A stretch of DNA of 64,000 nt. It comes from Granulicella paludicola. GTDB taxonomy: Bacteria > Acidobacteriota > Terriglobia > Terriglobales > Acidobacteriaceae. The stretch covers positions 1 through 64,000 of the forward strand of contig NZ_JAGSYC010000017.1 in NCBI RefSeq assembly GCF_025685545.1. Reading direction: 5' to 3'. The position numbers and the translations under genes were made by a program. Below are positions 38,015-46,410 of the stretch, piece after piece (position 1 is the first letter of the stretch; each line of letters begins with the position of its first letter). A model generated the notes under the pieces. That model did no database searches, was not told the origin of the DNA, and saw only the letters and a list, made by a program, of their open reading frames with translations.

Positions 38015-38875
38015 CTAGTTGGGAGTGGGCTCATGGAGACTATCGACGACAACAACCAGGACAGGGCCCTTCGACGACGTCAATCTTAAACCGAGTTGTT
38101 CGCGAACGGCTGTCAACAGGTCTGGGTCGTTACTATCCGTATTTGGAGGCGTGTTGGCTGGAAGGAAGTGCAGCTCAAAATCGAAATGACCATCCAAGCC
38201 AGTGTGATCGAGTACGCTACGCTGAAGTGGCACGCTTAGCACCATCGCTAGGAATGGTATCGGTATGCCGTCACCCTTCATCAGGCCGGCGTTCCAGTTG
38301 ATGTTTCCATGTTTAGGGTCCGCCGCAGGCTTAAGCTTTGAGCCGCCTTTATCGATCACCAGTTCGTAGATCGGTTCCGTTCTTGTCTCATAGTGAACCT
38401 TCAGGCCGAAGCGCTCTTCGAGAAGGCTTCGCATCATCAGCATGTCGGGAGTCGGGTCATGACTCAGCAGATGCTGGATGGTTTCTTCCATGCTCATGTC
38501 GTCAATCTTTTTCCAGGCCGGAGCGTCTTCGTAACTTACCTTGGCCGCAACATCGTAGCGTGCGTCCTTTGCCCATCCGGGTAAGCCGATCAACTCGTCA
38601 TCGCGCAGTTCCGGTGCGGTGAAGCCATAAGCCTGACTTATCAGTGTTCGGAGTGTAACCCCGGTGCCACCGAAGCCATCAGGGTTTGAACCCCAACGCA
38701 TGTTCGTGTCATTCGGATCGTGCTTGTGGATCGAGATCGTGTCCCATTCCATAGGCGGCTTCGTTGGGACGGCCGAAGGTAAAAGGGCGAAGGTGTGCCC
38801 GGTTTGCGCTTGCACGTTCGACGTCGAGACCACCGTTGTCAGGAGCAGACCTGCAAAGCAAAGAAGCCGAATCAT
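38015..38875 (-). CDS. TIGR03435/DUF3738 soil-associated secreted protein
   Basis: 286 residues with a signal peptide (ending NVQAQ). It shows the family pattern: WDTISIHKHDP, GVTLRTLISQAYGF, GLPGWAKDARYDVAAKV, MMRSLLEERFGLKVHYETRT, YELVIDKGGSKLKP, DHTGLDGHFDFELHF and LTSSKGPVLVVVVDSLHEPT. This family is expanded in Acidobacteria and is of unknown function. Length is normal. Confidence 0.88.
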   Translation of the reverse strand: MIRLLCFAGLLLTTVVSTSNVQAQTGHTFALLPSAVPTKPPMEWDTISIHKHDPNDTNMRWGSNPDGFGGTGVTLRTLISQAYGFTAPELRDDELIGLPGWAKDARYDVAAKVSYEDAPAWKKIDDMSMEETIQHLLSHDPTPDMLMMRSLLEERFGLKVHYETRTEPIYELVIDKGGSKLKPAADPKHGNINWNAGLMKGDGIPIPFLAMVLSVPLQRSVLDHTGLDGHFDFELHFLPANTPPNTDSNDPDLLTAVREQLGLRLTSSKGPVLVVVVDSLHEPTPN

Positions 38876-39023
38876 GCCGTTAGTCTACATTCTGAAAACC
38901 GCTCGACACATGGCCTGTTCATCTTCCATGAGTGTTCTTGGGGCTAGGATAGGCCGAAGTCCCGCGAAGTCGCATTTTCAACGTCAATGCCAACGAAGCC
39001 TGAACGGCGGCGGTTCCTAAAAT

Positions 39024-39461
39024 TCAGATGTGTCTCAAACGAACGATCGCGTACCCAGTGAAAAGAACTGAGCCGCCATAAAAAGCGATCAGCATAGTTC
39101 CGTAGACATATCCAGGCTGTAGCCAATCCCATGTTTCGTCATGACCCCAGTTGAGGTAAGCATCAAGTATCTTGGTCGCCAAGAACTGGTAAAACGCTCC
39201 GGTTATGACGGCGAGAAGGAAACATATCCATACCGCAATCATCCAGTAGTTTGCTATGTTCTCAGTGGCGGGGAGATGCAAGATCTTATCGGTAAAAGTA
39301 AGCGTCAAGGCCAACGCCGCTCCGCTCAACTGAATGTATGTTTTCGCATTATCGCTGTACATCAACAAGACCTTCTGCTGACGGTCAAAGGTCGCGTTAA
39401 TGTCTTCTGAGCTTGCGCTCTGGATTGGATTACCACGGATCTTTTCGCTCATGTGCGGCAT
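39024..39461 (-). CDS. Small membrane protein (145 aa)
   Basis: From ATG 39461 (or 39452). Residues 20-40 form a helix (FDRQQKVLLMYSDNAKTYIQ), and three hydrophobic segments follow (LSGAALALTLTF, MIAVWICFLLAVITGAFYQF, YGTMLIAFYGGSVLFTGYAI). The function is not recognised. Confidence 0.6.
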   Translation of the reverse strand: MPHMSEKIRGNPIQSASSEDINATFDRQQKVLLMYSDNAKTYIQLSGAALALTLTFTDKILHLPATENIANYWMIAVWICFLLAVITGAFYQFLATKILDAYLNWGHDETWDWLQPGYVYGTMLIAFYGGSVLFTGYAIVRLRHI

Positions 39462-39631
39462 GATAGCAGTTGGATATACTGAGGCTCTCGCAAGGCTGGT
39501 GAACGATGTGTTTTGTTCCCAAAGGTCGAAGCATCGGCAACATCGCTGAACCTTCCGATAATTCCGTTTCCAGGGCACCACCCCAACCCAGATTTTCCGG
39601 GATGAAAGATGCTCCTTATCTCTCAACCAAA

Positions 39632-40010
39632 TCAAAAGATCACGGACTCAGCATCTGTCGCCTCATGCACGATCACCGGAAATCCTAAAGATGTTGACGT
39701 AATTACCAGCTTTCGCTTGCCATTGATCGTCCCGTTGCTCTTTGTCTTCAGGGCGAATACCTCGATGCGTAGGGAGGTCCACGACGGCCTGAAGCTGCCT
39801 TCGGGTTTTGGCCATCGAGACGGTGACGGCGCCATTAGCTGTGGCGCTGCATGTGAGGTGGTGGTGGAAGAAGCTGCCCTTGCGGAAGTCGTAGCTCAGT
39901 CCGTCGGCCTGGGAGAGGGGTGACTTCGCAGTGGTCGGCGGGGAAAACGCGGAGGGTGAGCGGGCCGACGGGGCTGCTTCACTTCTTGCGTGAGGTCGCC
40001 GAAGAAGCCA
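39632..40010 (-). pseudogene. C-terminal remnant of a GH31-type alpha-glucosidase
   Basis: Two minus-strand frames together read GPLTLRVFPADHCEVTPLSQ, ADGLSYDFRKGSFF, LTCSATANGAVTVSM (frame 1), then PEGSFRPSWTSLRIEVFALK, SNGTINGKRKLVI (frame 2, to 39632). This is the C-terminal beta domain of GH31 enzymes. The frames change near 39790-39810, and the catalytic barrel is absent. Confidence 0.6.
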
Positions 40011-40544
40011 ACGGGTCCCTCTGCTGACTTATGGGGAATCGGTCGAATCAGTTAGACGTACCTCGCCTAGATGGACTTGAGCAGAACGAGCTAACACATG
40101 CCACGCGGGAATGACGCTGCGAGGAACTTGTTGCTCGGCTTCGGGTCAATTGTGATCGGGCAGTCTTCCGAGTGCGACTTCTCTGGCATGCACATGTGTA
40201 AAGCGCCGCAATCCGAGCGCGATGAGGTCGTGGGGATAAATCGAACCCGACGTCGATCATACCGATCTTTAGCTAAAGACCGCAGGTACATCGGGCCGCT
40301 GACGCCTGAGCGGAATGCCTAGACGACTCACGCTTTACGGTCTAGCAATGGGGCGTTCCACGCGCTAGTACTCCCATTGAGAGGATATGCCATTTATGGA
40401 GCCGAGTAGAGGACTCGGATCCCACAGCTGGTCTTGCATGGAGTTGAAATATGGCATAGGCCAATTCCATTGTGGCTCGTCGTCTTTCTTGTCCGTGCTA
40501 AGCTGGCGTCACCTTAGAGCCGAGAATTCACCGAGGTGAACGAC
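40011..40544. other. Intergenic stretch, nothing recognised
   Basis: Overlapping short frames on both strands without motifs. The last 20 bases contain the ribosome site of the next gene. Confidence 0.4.
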
Positions 40545-40727
40545 ATGTCTAATGCACCACGCCCTTGTCAATTCTGGCGTCAGCCCGATCATCTCGAGGA
40601 AGCGAAGTTCACGTTCATTGCTCCCGATGGCACGCTGACGTACATTTGCGAGGAACACTCGGTGGAATACGCAACCAAATTTCCCGATTCAATCGTGAGA
40701 CCGTTTATAGCGCGAGAGCAAACCTAA
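40545..40727 (+). CDS. Small unknown protein (60 aa)
   Basis: The ATG at 40545 has GAGG about ten bases upstream. MSNAPRPCQFWRQPDHLEEA, then DGTLTYICEEHSVEYA, holds Cys and His residues that could bind metal. No family recognised. Confidence 0.5.
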   Translation: MSNAPRPCQFWRQPDHLEEAKFTFIAPDGTLTYICEEHSVEYATKFPDSIVRPFIAREQT

Positions 40728-40789
40728 GCCGGGTGCTGCCAGCCCTCTTGGCGCATATGGGACGAACGGCGTTCGGTGCGACTTAGAAT

Positions 40790-41117
40790 CTACCTTGTCA
40801 CTAAATCTCCGACGAGATCGAGCAGGAACTTCAGGCCTTTTGCTCGGGAAACTAAGGACAAGATCATTCGCAACGACACCACGGTCCGGCCGCTTTGACC
40901 GATGAGCTTGCCAATATCTATTCGCGCCACTTCGACAGAAAAGACAGTTGTATCAATTCCTTCTAAGGTCTCCACAGCAATATTCTCGGCTCTTCGACCG
41001 GAGAGCGAACGAGCATATCAAAATGCAGGCAAACTTCTGCGGAAGATTTTGCGGCCAGACGGGTGTCGAAGTGAAAGTGGATGACACCGCTAATATATTC
41101 AGGTAGCTTGTTTGGAT
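40790..41117 (-). pseudogene. Frameshifted KH-domain (KhpA-like) gene
   Basis: Two frames join into one protein like the intact one at 42666-42995. Upstream frame: LAAKSSAEVCLHFDMLVRSP, VEEP. Downstream frame: ENIAVETLEGIDTTVFSVEV, ARIDIGKLIGQSGRTVVSLR, MILSLVSRAKG. The join needs one extra base near 40990 (a CC-GAG where CCN-GAG is expected), so a single-base deletion broke the gene. The GKLIGQSGR loop is the RNA-binding GxxG motif of KH domains. No clear start codon is left at the 5' end. Confidence 0.7.
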
Positions 41118-41130
41118 CGAGAGGGCACCG

Positions 41131-41427
41131 ATGCGAATGAAAGTAATCACCTTACTCGGGCTTATCCTTCCTTTTCTCGTCGCGGCGCAGCAGCCGACGC
41201 CTCGCTCGTCGGGTTCGACGTCACCCCCGAGTGCTCCCTCGGTCGGCCCTTCCAATGGTCGTCATTACACAAACAGCTCAGGACAGCTTGTTCATTCTCC
41301 AATGGGGGCGCCCTCCGCTCCAGCTGGGGCAACTGCCAAGTGCGGCGATGGGACTTACAGCTTTAGCCAGCACGCTCGCGGGACATGCTCACATCACGGC
41401 AGCGTCGCCTTCTGGCTTATCCACTAG
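41131..41427 (+). CDS. Secreted DUF3761-type protein
   Basis: 98 residues. A signal peptide (MKVITLLGLILPFLVAAQ) is followed by a Ser/Pro-rich linker and the short domain HYTNSSGQLVHSPMGAP, ATAKCGDGTYSFSQHARGTC, SHHGSVAFWL, which matches DUF3761 (two Cys that may pair). Function unknown. It is convergent with the PhyH gene (stops about 5 bp apart). Confidence 0.75.
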   Translation: MRMKVITLLGLILPFLVAAQQPTPRSSGSTSPPSAPSVGPSNGRHYTNSSGQLVHSPMGAPSAPAGATAKCGDGTYSFSQHARGTCSHHGSVAFWLIH

Positions 41428-41432
41428 CGCGG

Positions 41433-42401
41433 TCAAACCCACTCTTCAAGATACGGCCAGCGAGTCGGGCGGAATGACAGGTATTGCGCCACACGCGGTC
41501 GAGCGGAAGTGTTCGGGCTGGCTCCATGAGGTAACGACTGGTGCCAGATCACCATGTCGCCACGCTGCGCTGCAATGGGCTTCATGCACAACGTAGCCAA
41601 CGCATGCTTCCGCGCATCGACACCCTCGGGCAGTTCTTTCAGCCACGACTCCAACCGCTTGTGAAACCCCGGCACACAACTGAACGCGCCCTGGTTCTCG
41701 GCCACATCCGCAAGATACAGAATCCCCTGAACGCCGAAGTGATGCGGCGGTGCGAGCGTTGTGTCCCAATGCAGATGCGGTCCAGGAAACGGCCAGCCCG
41801 GTCGCACTGGCGGATTCAACCCACCTTGATCGACTGTCGCCCACAGATCCTCGCACCCCCACAGCTGTGCAAATGCCTTCACTATGCGTGGTGCATAGCG
41901 GTTCGCTACCAGCGCGGGATGCCGCAGCAACGGCACCCATATGCTGTGCCCAAGCTTTTCTGTGTACCAACTCTCGGAATCGTGCGCACTCATGCCGAGA
42001 TATTCGTAGATCGCCAGTTCCGCGGCTTCTGCAGCCTGCGCAGTCACCGCGTTCTTCAGTACCACATAGCCATGCTCATCCCATTGCTCTAGGTCCGACT
42101 CGCTTAGCCCTTCCACCCCTTCGAGAAGGCCCACCTCGGATCCAATCGCCATACCCGCCATTGCACGTTGCAACCGTTCAAGCCGCGCCTCTTCTATTAC
42201 CCCGCCGTTGCATTCGAGCACCCAGGCTTCGAACTGGTGCAGCGTCGGCCGCGATCCGTGCAGGTAGCGATTGACCTCCAGCACGTTCAGTCTCAGCCCA
42301 GCTAGAAGCGTCTGCTGGAGGTCCCATGGCATCGCGGCACCACGCTCCGATTGAAGTACCTGCTCCCAATACTGCGCAATTTCGCGGATGCATGAGAGCA
42401 T
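41433..42401 (-). CDS. Phytanoyl-CoA dioxygenase (PhyH) family protein
   Basis: 322 residues from ATG 42401; an in-frame TTG nine bases upstream sits better behind AGGAGG, and a longer start at 42449 is also open. The C-terminal ~220 residues are a PhyH Fe(II)/2-oxoglutarate domain: WDEHGYVVLKNAV, PHLHWDTTLAPP (HxD iron ligands), NQGAFSCVPGFHKR, GDMVIWHQSLPHGASPN (distal His) and RPRVAQYLSF (2-oxoglutarate-binding Arg). Family members hydroxylate small molecules or peptides. The N-terminal ~100 helical residues are unassigned. Confidence 0.82.
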   Translation of the reverse strand: MLSCIREIAQYWEQVLQSERGAAMPWDLQQTLLAGLRLNVLEVNRYLHGSRPTLHQFEAWVLECNGGVIEEARLERLQRAMAGMAIGSEVGLLEGVEGLSESDLEQWDEHGYVVLKNAVTAQAAEAAELAIYEYLGMSAHDSESWYTEKLGHSIWVPLLRHPALVANRYAPRIVKAFAQLWGCEDLWATVDQGGLNPPVRPGWPFPGPHLHWDTTLAPPHHFGVQGILYLADVAENQGAFSCVPGFHKRLESWLKELPEGVDARKHALATLCMKPIAAQRGDMVIWHQSLPHGASPNTSARPRVAQYLSFRPTRWPYLEEWV

Positions 42402-42665
42402 ATGAGTCAAACGCCACCTCCTCTGAACTAGTGCGGGGCAAGCCCACATCGGTTGGTCGCAGAGTTACACGCCCATCATAAGTACCCGCTCAGCGCCTTA
42501 CCTCACCTGCCAGCCTTCGGATTTTGAGCTACCTCCTGGTTCGCCGCTCCCCATCTCCTACAAGCGCTCTGGATGATGATTGTCGGCAAAAGACCCCGAA
42601 CTTGTGCGCTTCTTGGGAAAAATCTACCGAAAAAGGTCGAGCAACAAGAGACCCAGCTAGCAAAG

Positions 42666-42995
42666 CTAAGTAATATCTTCCCCGATATCGAGCGAGTACC
42701 GTTGTCTCTGGGTCTTCGAGATTGCGGACAAGATCGTTCTAAATGAACGCGAAGTGCGGCCACCAAGTCCAATCAGCTTACCTAACTCTTCGGGTGCGGC
42801 CCCGACCTTTAACACGACACTACCGTTCGGCATGGAGACTGATTTCACCGAGACGCACTCCGGCTTGTCCACCATTGCTCGAACCATCATGTCAAAAAGC
42901 AAGCATACTTGGGCGGAAGACTCTGCGGCCATAAGCTCAAACCTCTTCTTGAAGAATAGTGGATCTATCGTAAACGAGCCCCAGTCCAATGCCAT
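42666..42995 (-). CDS. KH-domain RNA-binding protein (KhpA-like)
   Basis: 109 residues from ATG 42995 (MALDWGSFTID). The C-terminal half is a KH fold: VLKVGAAPEELGKLIGLGGR, TSRSFRTILSAISKTQRQRY, with the GLGG RNA-binding loop. KhpA proteins are usually about 80 residues; this one carries an extra N-terminal helix pair (FDMMVRAMVDKPE). A broken paralogue lies at 40790-41117, on the other side of the PhyH gene. Confidence 0.75.
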   Translation of the reverse strand: MALDWGSFTIDPLFFKKRFELMAAESSAQVCLLFDMMVRAMVDKPECVSVKSVSMPNGSVVLKVGAAPEELGKLIGLGGRTSRSFRTILSAISKTQRQRYSLDIGEDIT

Positions 42996-43296
42996 ATCCG
43001 GTAAGACTTCGATGTGGGCTTTTCTGCAGCGACCGGTTCCACTATGGGCTACGCAGCAACAACTAGCCTTACGCTGGGCATTCAAGCATCGCAGCCGATT
43101 CAATCTCTAATACTGGCGTTTCCAAAACCATTGGCGCCAGCACTCGTCGTCACACAAGACATCGAAGTCGTCTTGAACCATCTCCGCACGAACGCCAATT
43201 CTGCCACAGTTGCTGCACTCCGCCAATTCACGCCGCCGCGCCCACCAGTCTTTGAACAGAGACCACATGTACCTAATCGTATGCACTTCAGTCCTT

Positions 43297-44250
43297 TCAT
43301 TTAGACGGGGTATCGGGGTTGCATAGCCAGTTCACATCCTTGGGGCTCAAAATAGCAATGTGATCACTGAATCGCTCTGGAGTGAGGTCAAGGTACTTGT
43401 CGGTAGCACCTAGACCGGATTGCCCCAAATACGTCGCCAAAGCCGGGAGCATTCGGTTCAAGCTCGCTCCCTCCAAAATCCAAGCGCGGATGCGATGAAC
43501 AGCGAACGTTGGCTTGAAATCGAGCAAACGTGGTTGAGTTGCGTTCTTGTCCAGTGTTCCCACGTTAGCGATTTTTCGTAGTCTACCGAAGCTATAGGTC
43601 AATTGCGATGGCTCAATGAACTTGCCAGCCTTATCCGCAAAGAAGGGGTGGTCTTGCGCCTCGCCTGTCGACTTGTCATCGACAAAGTTGCTCAAGAGCG
43701 TGCGAAGCTCATCGCCAATCGGGACCTCTCTCGATCGGGAGAATCGACGATTCGAGATGGTGAGCAGACTCCTCTTCAGATCGACATCACCTTTCCTCAG
43801 ATCGAGTACCTCACACGGTCTCGCCCCTGTGGCATAGAGAAGAATCAAATACGTCCGTAGCGTCCGTGCATCGACAAGACAGTTCGCCCTTGCCTGACTA
43901 CTTTCGGTCGCCTCCAAGATCCGATGAATCTCATTCAGACTGTAGATGTAGGGGCAATAGGTAAGCCGACTGCGCTTCGGCCGTGGAGGCATCAGAAGAG
44001 ACATCATTTCTCCCCGGCATGTCCAGTAGAAGAAGAACTTTTGTAGTCGCAAATAGTTCGCATGCCAGTTTGCTGAATTGTTTACAGGGTCTCGTAGATA
44101 GGAGGCGACCTGCTGAGTGGTGATCTCAGAAATCGTCGTATCTCCCACATGTTTGCTGAATCTCCAGAAGTGTCGCTCCGCTTGGTTATATCGGAGTCCG
44201 CCTGACTGCTTGTAAAGGACGTAAGCCGCGATGCTCTCCGCCAGTTTCAT
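43297..44250 (-). CDS. Tyrosine recombinase (smaller partner of pair 1)
   Basis: 317 residues. Core residues: Arg144 in YATGARPCEVLDL, His252-x-x-Arg255 in FAVHRIRAW and nucleophile Tyr286 in TDKYLDLTPERF; the usual second His is Gln in YLGQSGL. A SAM-like arm domain precedes it. Its ATG overlaps the stop of the larger recombinase gene (ATGA), so the two are translationally coupled. The arrangement recalls multi-recombinase elements (RIT type), in which adjacent tyrosine recombinases move as a unit, though only two genes are present per set here. Confidence 0.85.
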   Translation of the reverse strand: MKLAESIAAYVLYKQSGGLRYNQAERHFWRFSKHVGDTTISEITTQQVASYLRDPVNNSANWHANYLRLQKFFFYWTCRGEMMSLLMPPRPKRSRLTYCPYIYSLNEIHRILEATESSQARANCLVDARTLRTYLILLYATGARPCEVLDLRKGDVDLKRSLLTISNRRFSRSREVPIGDELRTLLSNFVDDKSTGEAQDHPFFADKAGKFIEPSQLTYSFGRLRKIANVGTLDKNATQPRLLDFKPTFAVHRIRAWILEGASLNRMLPALATYLGQSGLGATDKYLDLTPERFSDHIAILSPKDVNWLCNPDTPSK

Positions 44251-45560
44251 CGAAGACCACTTAGGCTAAAGTCAGCAACTTGGCGTAAGGAGGCTTTCGA
44301 AGACTTCGCGTAGATTCCGACGGATCTATTGTTCTGGTGCCCCAGAAAGTGAGCGATCTCATTCATCGGAACGTCTTTGTCGAGAAGCTCGGTGGCGCAA
44401 GAGTGCCTCAATGCGTGAGTACTGTACAGGGGTGACTTAATACGCAAGCGCCTCATACGATTCGCAACGATGCACCGCAGGGAAGCGTGCGCGGTAGAAC
44501 GAAACGGCGGCCTCAAGGTGACGAAAAAATTGGGGCACTCGGACTTAGGCCTTCCTGTGACCAAGTAGTTATTCAGAGCAAAGGCTACTTCTGAGGAAAT
44601 CGGAAATCGCTGTGTACGACCACCCTTTGCACGCCTGACTGTGAACGTTTCTTCGGTCCAATCGATGTCACTCAGCAAGAGCGATGAGACTTCTACGCTT
44701 CTCAAACCGTAAATCGCAAAGAAGAGAAGAACAGCATTTGCTCGCAGATCAGATGGCTTGTTTGATGTTCGAGCTGAGAGCATCCTTCTCACCTCACTCC
44801 AGGCCGGCCCCTTGGGATTCGGATCGGATCTTGGTGGATTCCGAAAGTGAATACCCGTTGAAATCAGCGATGGTGTCCATCCTCTTGACTCAGTAAAGCC
44901 AAATAAGCTTCGAAGAGTCCGACATACCGAAGTGATATATCCCGGCTTCATCCCAGCAAGACTGAGCGAAGCGATGTAGTCCAAAATGTCAGTTGAGCCG
45001 AGGTTTTCGAAGTACTCATGGCGATTAATTGCCCATCGTAGGAACCTCGAGGCTATGGATGTGTAGCCTCGAACAGTCGCCGGAGTCATTGATTTCGCAT
45101 CAGCGACGAATCGAATGTATTCCGGAAGAACGTTACCATAGGGAGGAATCGGCGGCGCGTCTATAGCCAGCGCATGGTGGAAACGCAACCAAGCAATCGC
45201 AGTACTGGTAAATGCGGTTGATATTCCAGCCACGCTCGCCTTTCGATGACAACCAGGAACCTTTACCCATCGTTTACTAGCTTCTTGGACCGCAAGTCGA
45301 TTCATCGGAGTGAGAGAGGAAATCTCAAGACACCCGACAACATTCAACAACATACCAGCGACCACGCGGACTCTGGCTAAGCTAGTTCCCTGCTTGTGAA
45401 GGTGTATGAGGTATTGTTCTCTTTCCTTGAAACAGACAGCGTTGCGATGACGAGCACGCGCAACCTGTTGCTTAAATAAGTCTTCGATCAATGGGCACCA
45501 TTTTCCTAAGACGAGTCGAGAGACACAAGAGTACCGGTTCCGGTTCCCATTACGTCCCAC
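44247..45560 (-). CDS. Tyrosine recombinase (larger partner of pair 1)
   Basis: 437 residues. It carries a complete set of active-site residues: Arg in IYGLRSVEVSSLLLSDIDW, Lys in RRAKGGRTQRFPIS, His-x-x-Arg in THALRHSCATELL, His in FLGHQNNRSVG and Tyr in IYAKSS. The N-terminal ~220 residues include an extra helical domain before the SAM-like arm-binding domain. It overlaps the 317-residue recombinase by 4 bp. Confidence 0.87.
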   Translation of the reverse strand: MGRNGNRNRYSCVSRLVLGKWCPLIEDLFKQQVARARHRNAVCFKEREQYLIHLHKQGTSLARVRVVAGMLLNVVGCLEISSLTPMNRLAVQEASKRWVKVPGCHRKASVAGISTAFTSTAIAWLRFHHALAIDAPPIPPYGNVLPEYIRFVADAKSMTPATVRGYTSIASRFLRWAINRHEYFENLGSTDILDYIASLSLAGMKPGYITSVCRTLRSLFGFTESRGWTPSLISTGIHFRNPPRSDPNPKGPAWSEVRRMLSARTSNKPSDLRANAVLLFFAIYGLRSVEVSSLLLSDIDWTEETFTVRRAKGGRTQRFPISSEVAFALNNYLVTGRPKSECPNFFVTLRPPFRSTAHASLRCIVANRMRRLRIKSPLYSTHALRHSCATELLDKDVPMNEIAHFLGHQNNRSVGIYAKSSKASLRQVADFSLSGLR

Positions 45561-45669
45561 ACCGCGTCCCAGGACTACGGTGCCACGAAGTTGAGCAGAG
45601 GATGGAGGGCGAGCTTGTCATTCGAATCCAATGCCGTCCTTGCTCCGGCCAGCCACTATTCAAGAAGAC

Positions 45670-46410
45670 TCAAATGGTTCGTACAAAGCTCATGACATCG
45701 TGCTCATCTTTCCAGTGCGTGCCCCCTTTGTTGGGGCAAAGCACATCGAGGTATTTCTTATATCGACTCGGCGTCAAGCGGAGGTAGTACTCGCTCGATA
45801 ACAGATTAAGCGAACCCATATACGCAGACAGCAGAGGCAGCATAGAATTCAGATCCGCATCGTCTTGTATCCAGCCGGCGATGCGATGGACGGCAAAGGT
45901 ATGACGGATATCGGTAAGCCTCAACGCCGAATCATATCCGTCCGAACGTACCAATGGGATCGTCTCGCAGAGGGCTTTGAATCGCAACCTCAAGGTTGAT
46001 TGACGGATCGGTGCTCCCTTGACATCGACGAAGACATGCGCGTCAACTTCCTTTGGACATCGTTTGATGAAGCAGTTCAGGGCGGCCATGACTTGATCGT
46101 TTAGAGGAATGCTTCTGCTCCGCTTGTACTGGCTGTTGTAGAGGCACAGGAGCTTCTTTCGCAGGTCGACGTCTTTGTAACGCAAGGCAAGAACTTCCGC
46201 TGACGTGGCCCCAGTCCCATAGAGGACCAGAAAAATCATTTGAAGGGTATTCGGTGCGATCTTCGACCCGGCACGACGGGTAGGCTGTGCGGCGTGGGTG
46301 TAGATCGATGCGATTTCAGTATGGGTATACACGTAAGATATAAATCCATGTACGCCAGAGGCGTCTTTGCGACTCGGGCGCCCATTGACACTCCGAAGTC
46401 TTAGCTTCAT
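45670..46410 (-). CDS. Degenerate tyrosine recombinase (smaller partner of pair 2)
   Basis: 246 residues from ATG 46410, which overlaps the stop of the upstream recombinase (ATGA). It aligns with the 317-residue recombinase of pair 1 but is shorter: the N-terminal arm domain is mostly lost. The catalytic Arg I is replaced (YGTGATSAEVLALRYKDVDL, Thr for Arg) and His-x-x-Arg is His-Arg-Ile-Ala in FAVHRIAGW, so Arg II is also missing. A Tyr is kept (SEYYLRLTPSRY). It is therefore probably inactive as a recombinase, though it may still bind its partner. Confidence 0.75.
   Translation of the reverse strand: MKLRLRSVNGRPSRKDASGVHGFISYVYTHTEIASIYTHAAQPTRRAGSKIAPNTLQMIFLVLYGTGATSAEVLALRYKDVDLRKKLLCLYNSQYKRSRSIPLNDQVMAALNCFIKRCPKEVDAHVFVDVKGAPIRQSTLRLRFKALCETIPLVRSDGYDSALRLTDIRHTFAVHRIAGWIQDDADLNSMLPLLSAYMGSLNLLSSEYYLRLTPSRYKKYLDVLCPNKGGTHWKDEHDVMSFVRTI

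Noticed and set aside
45491-45787. 98-codon plus-strand frame between the recombinase pairs
   Set aside because: It overlaps the starts and ends of the recombinase genes and shows no motif.
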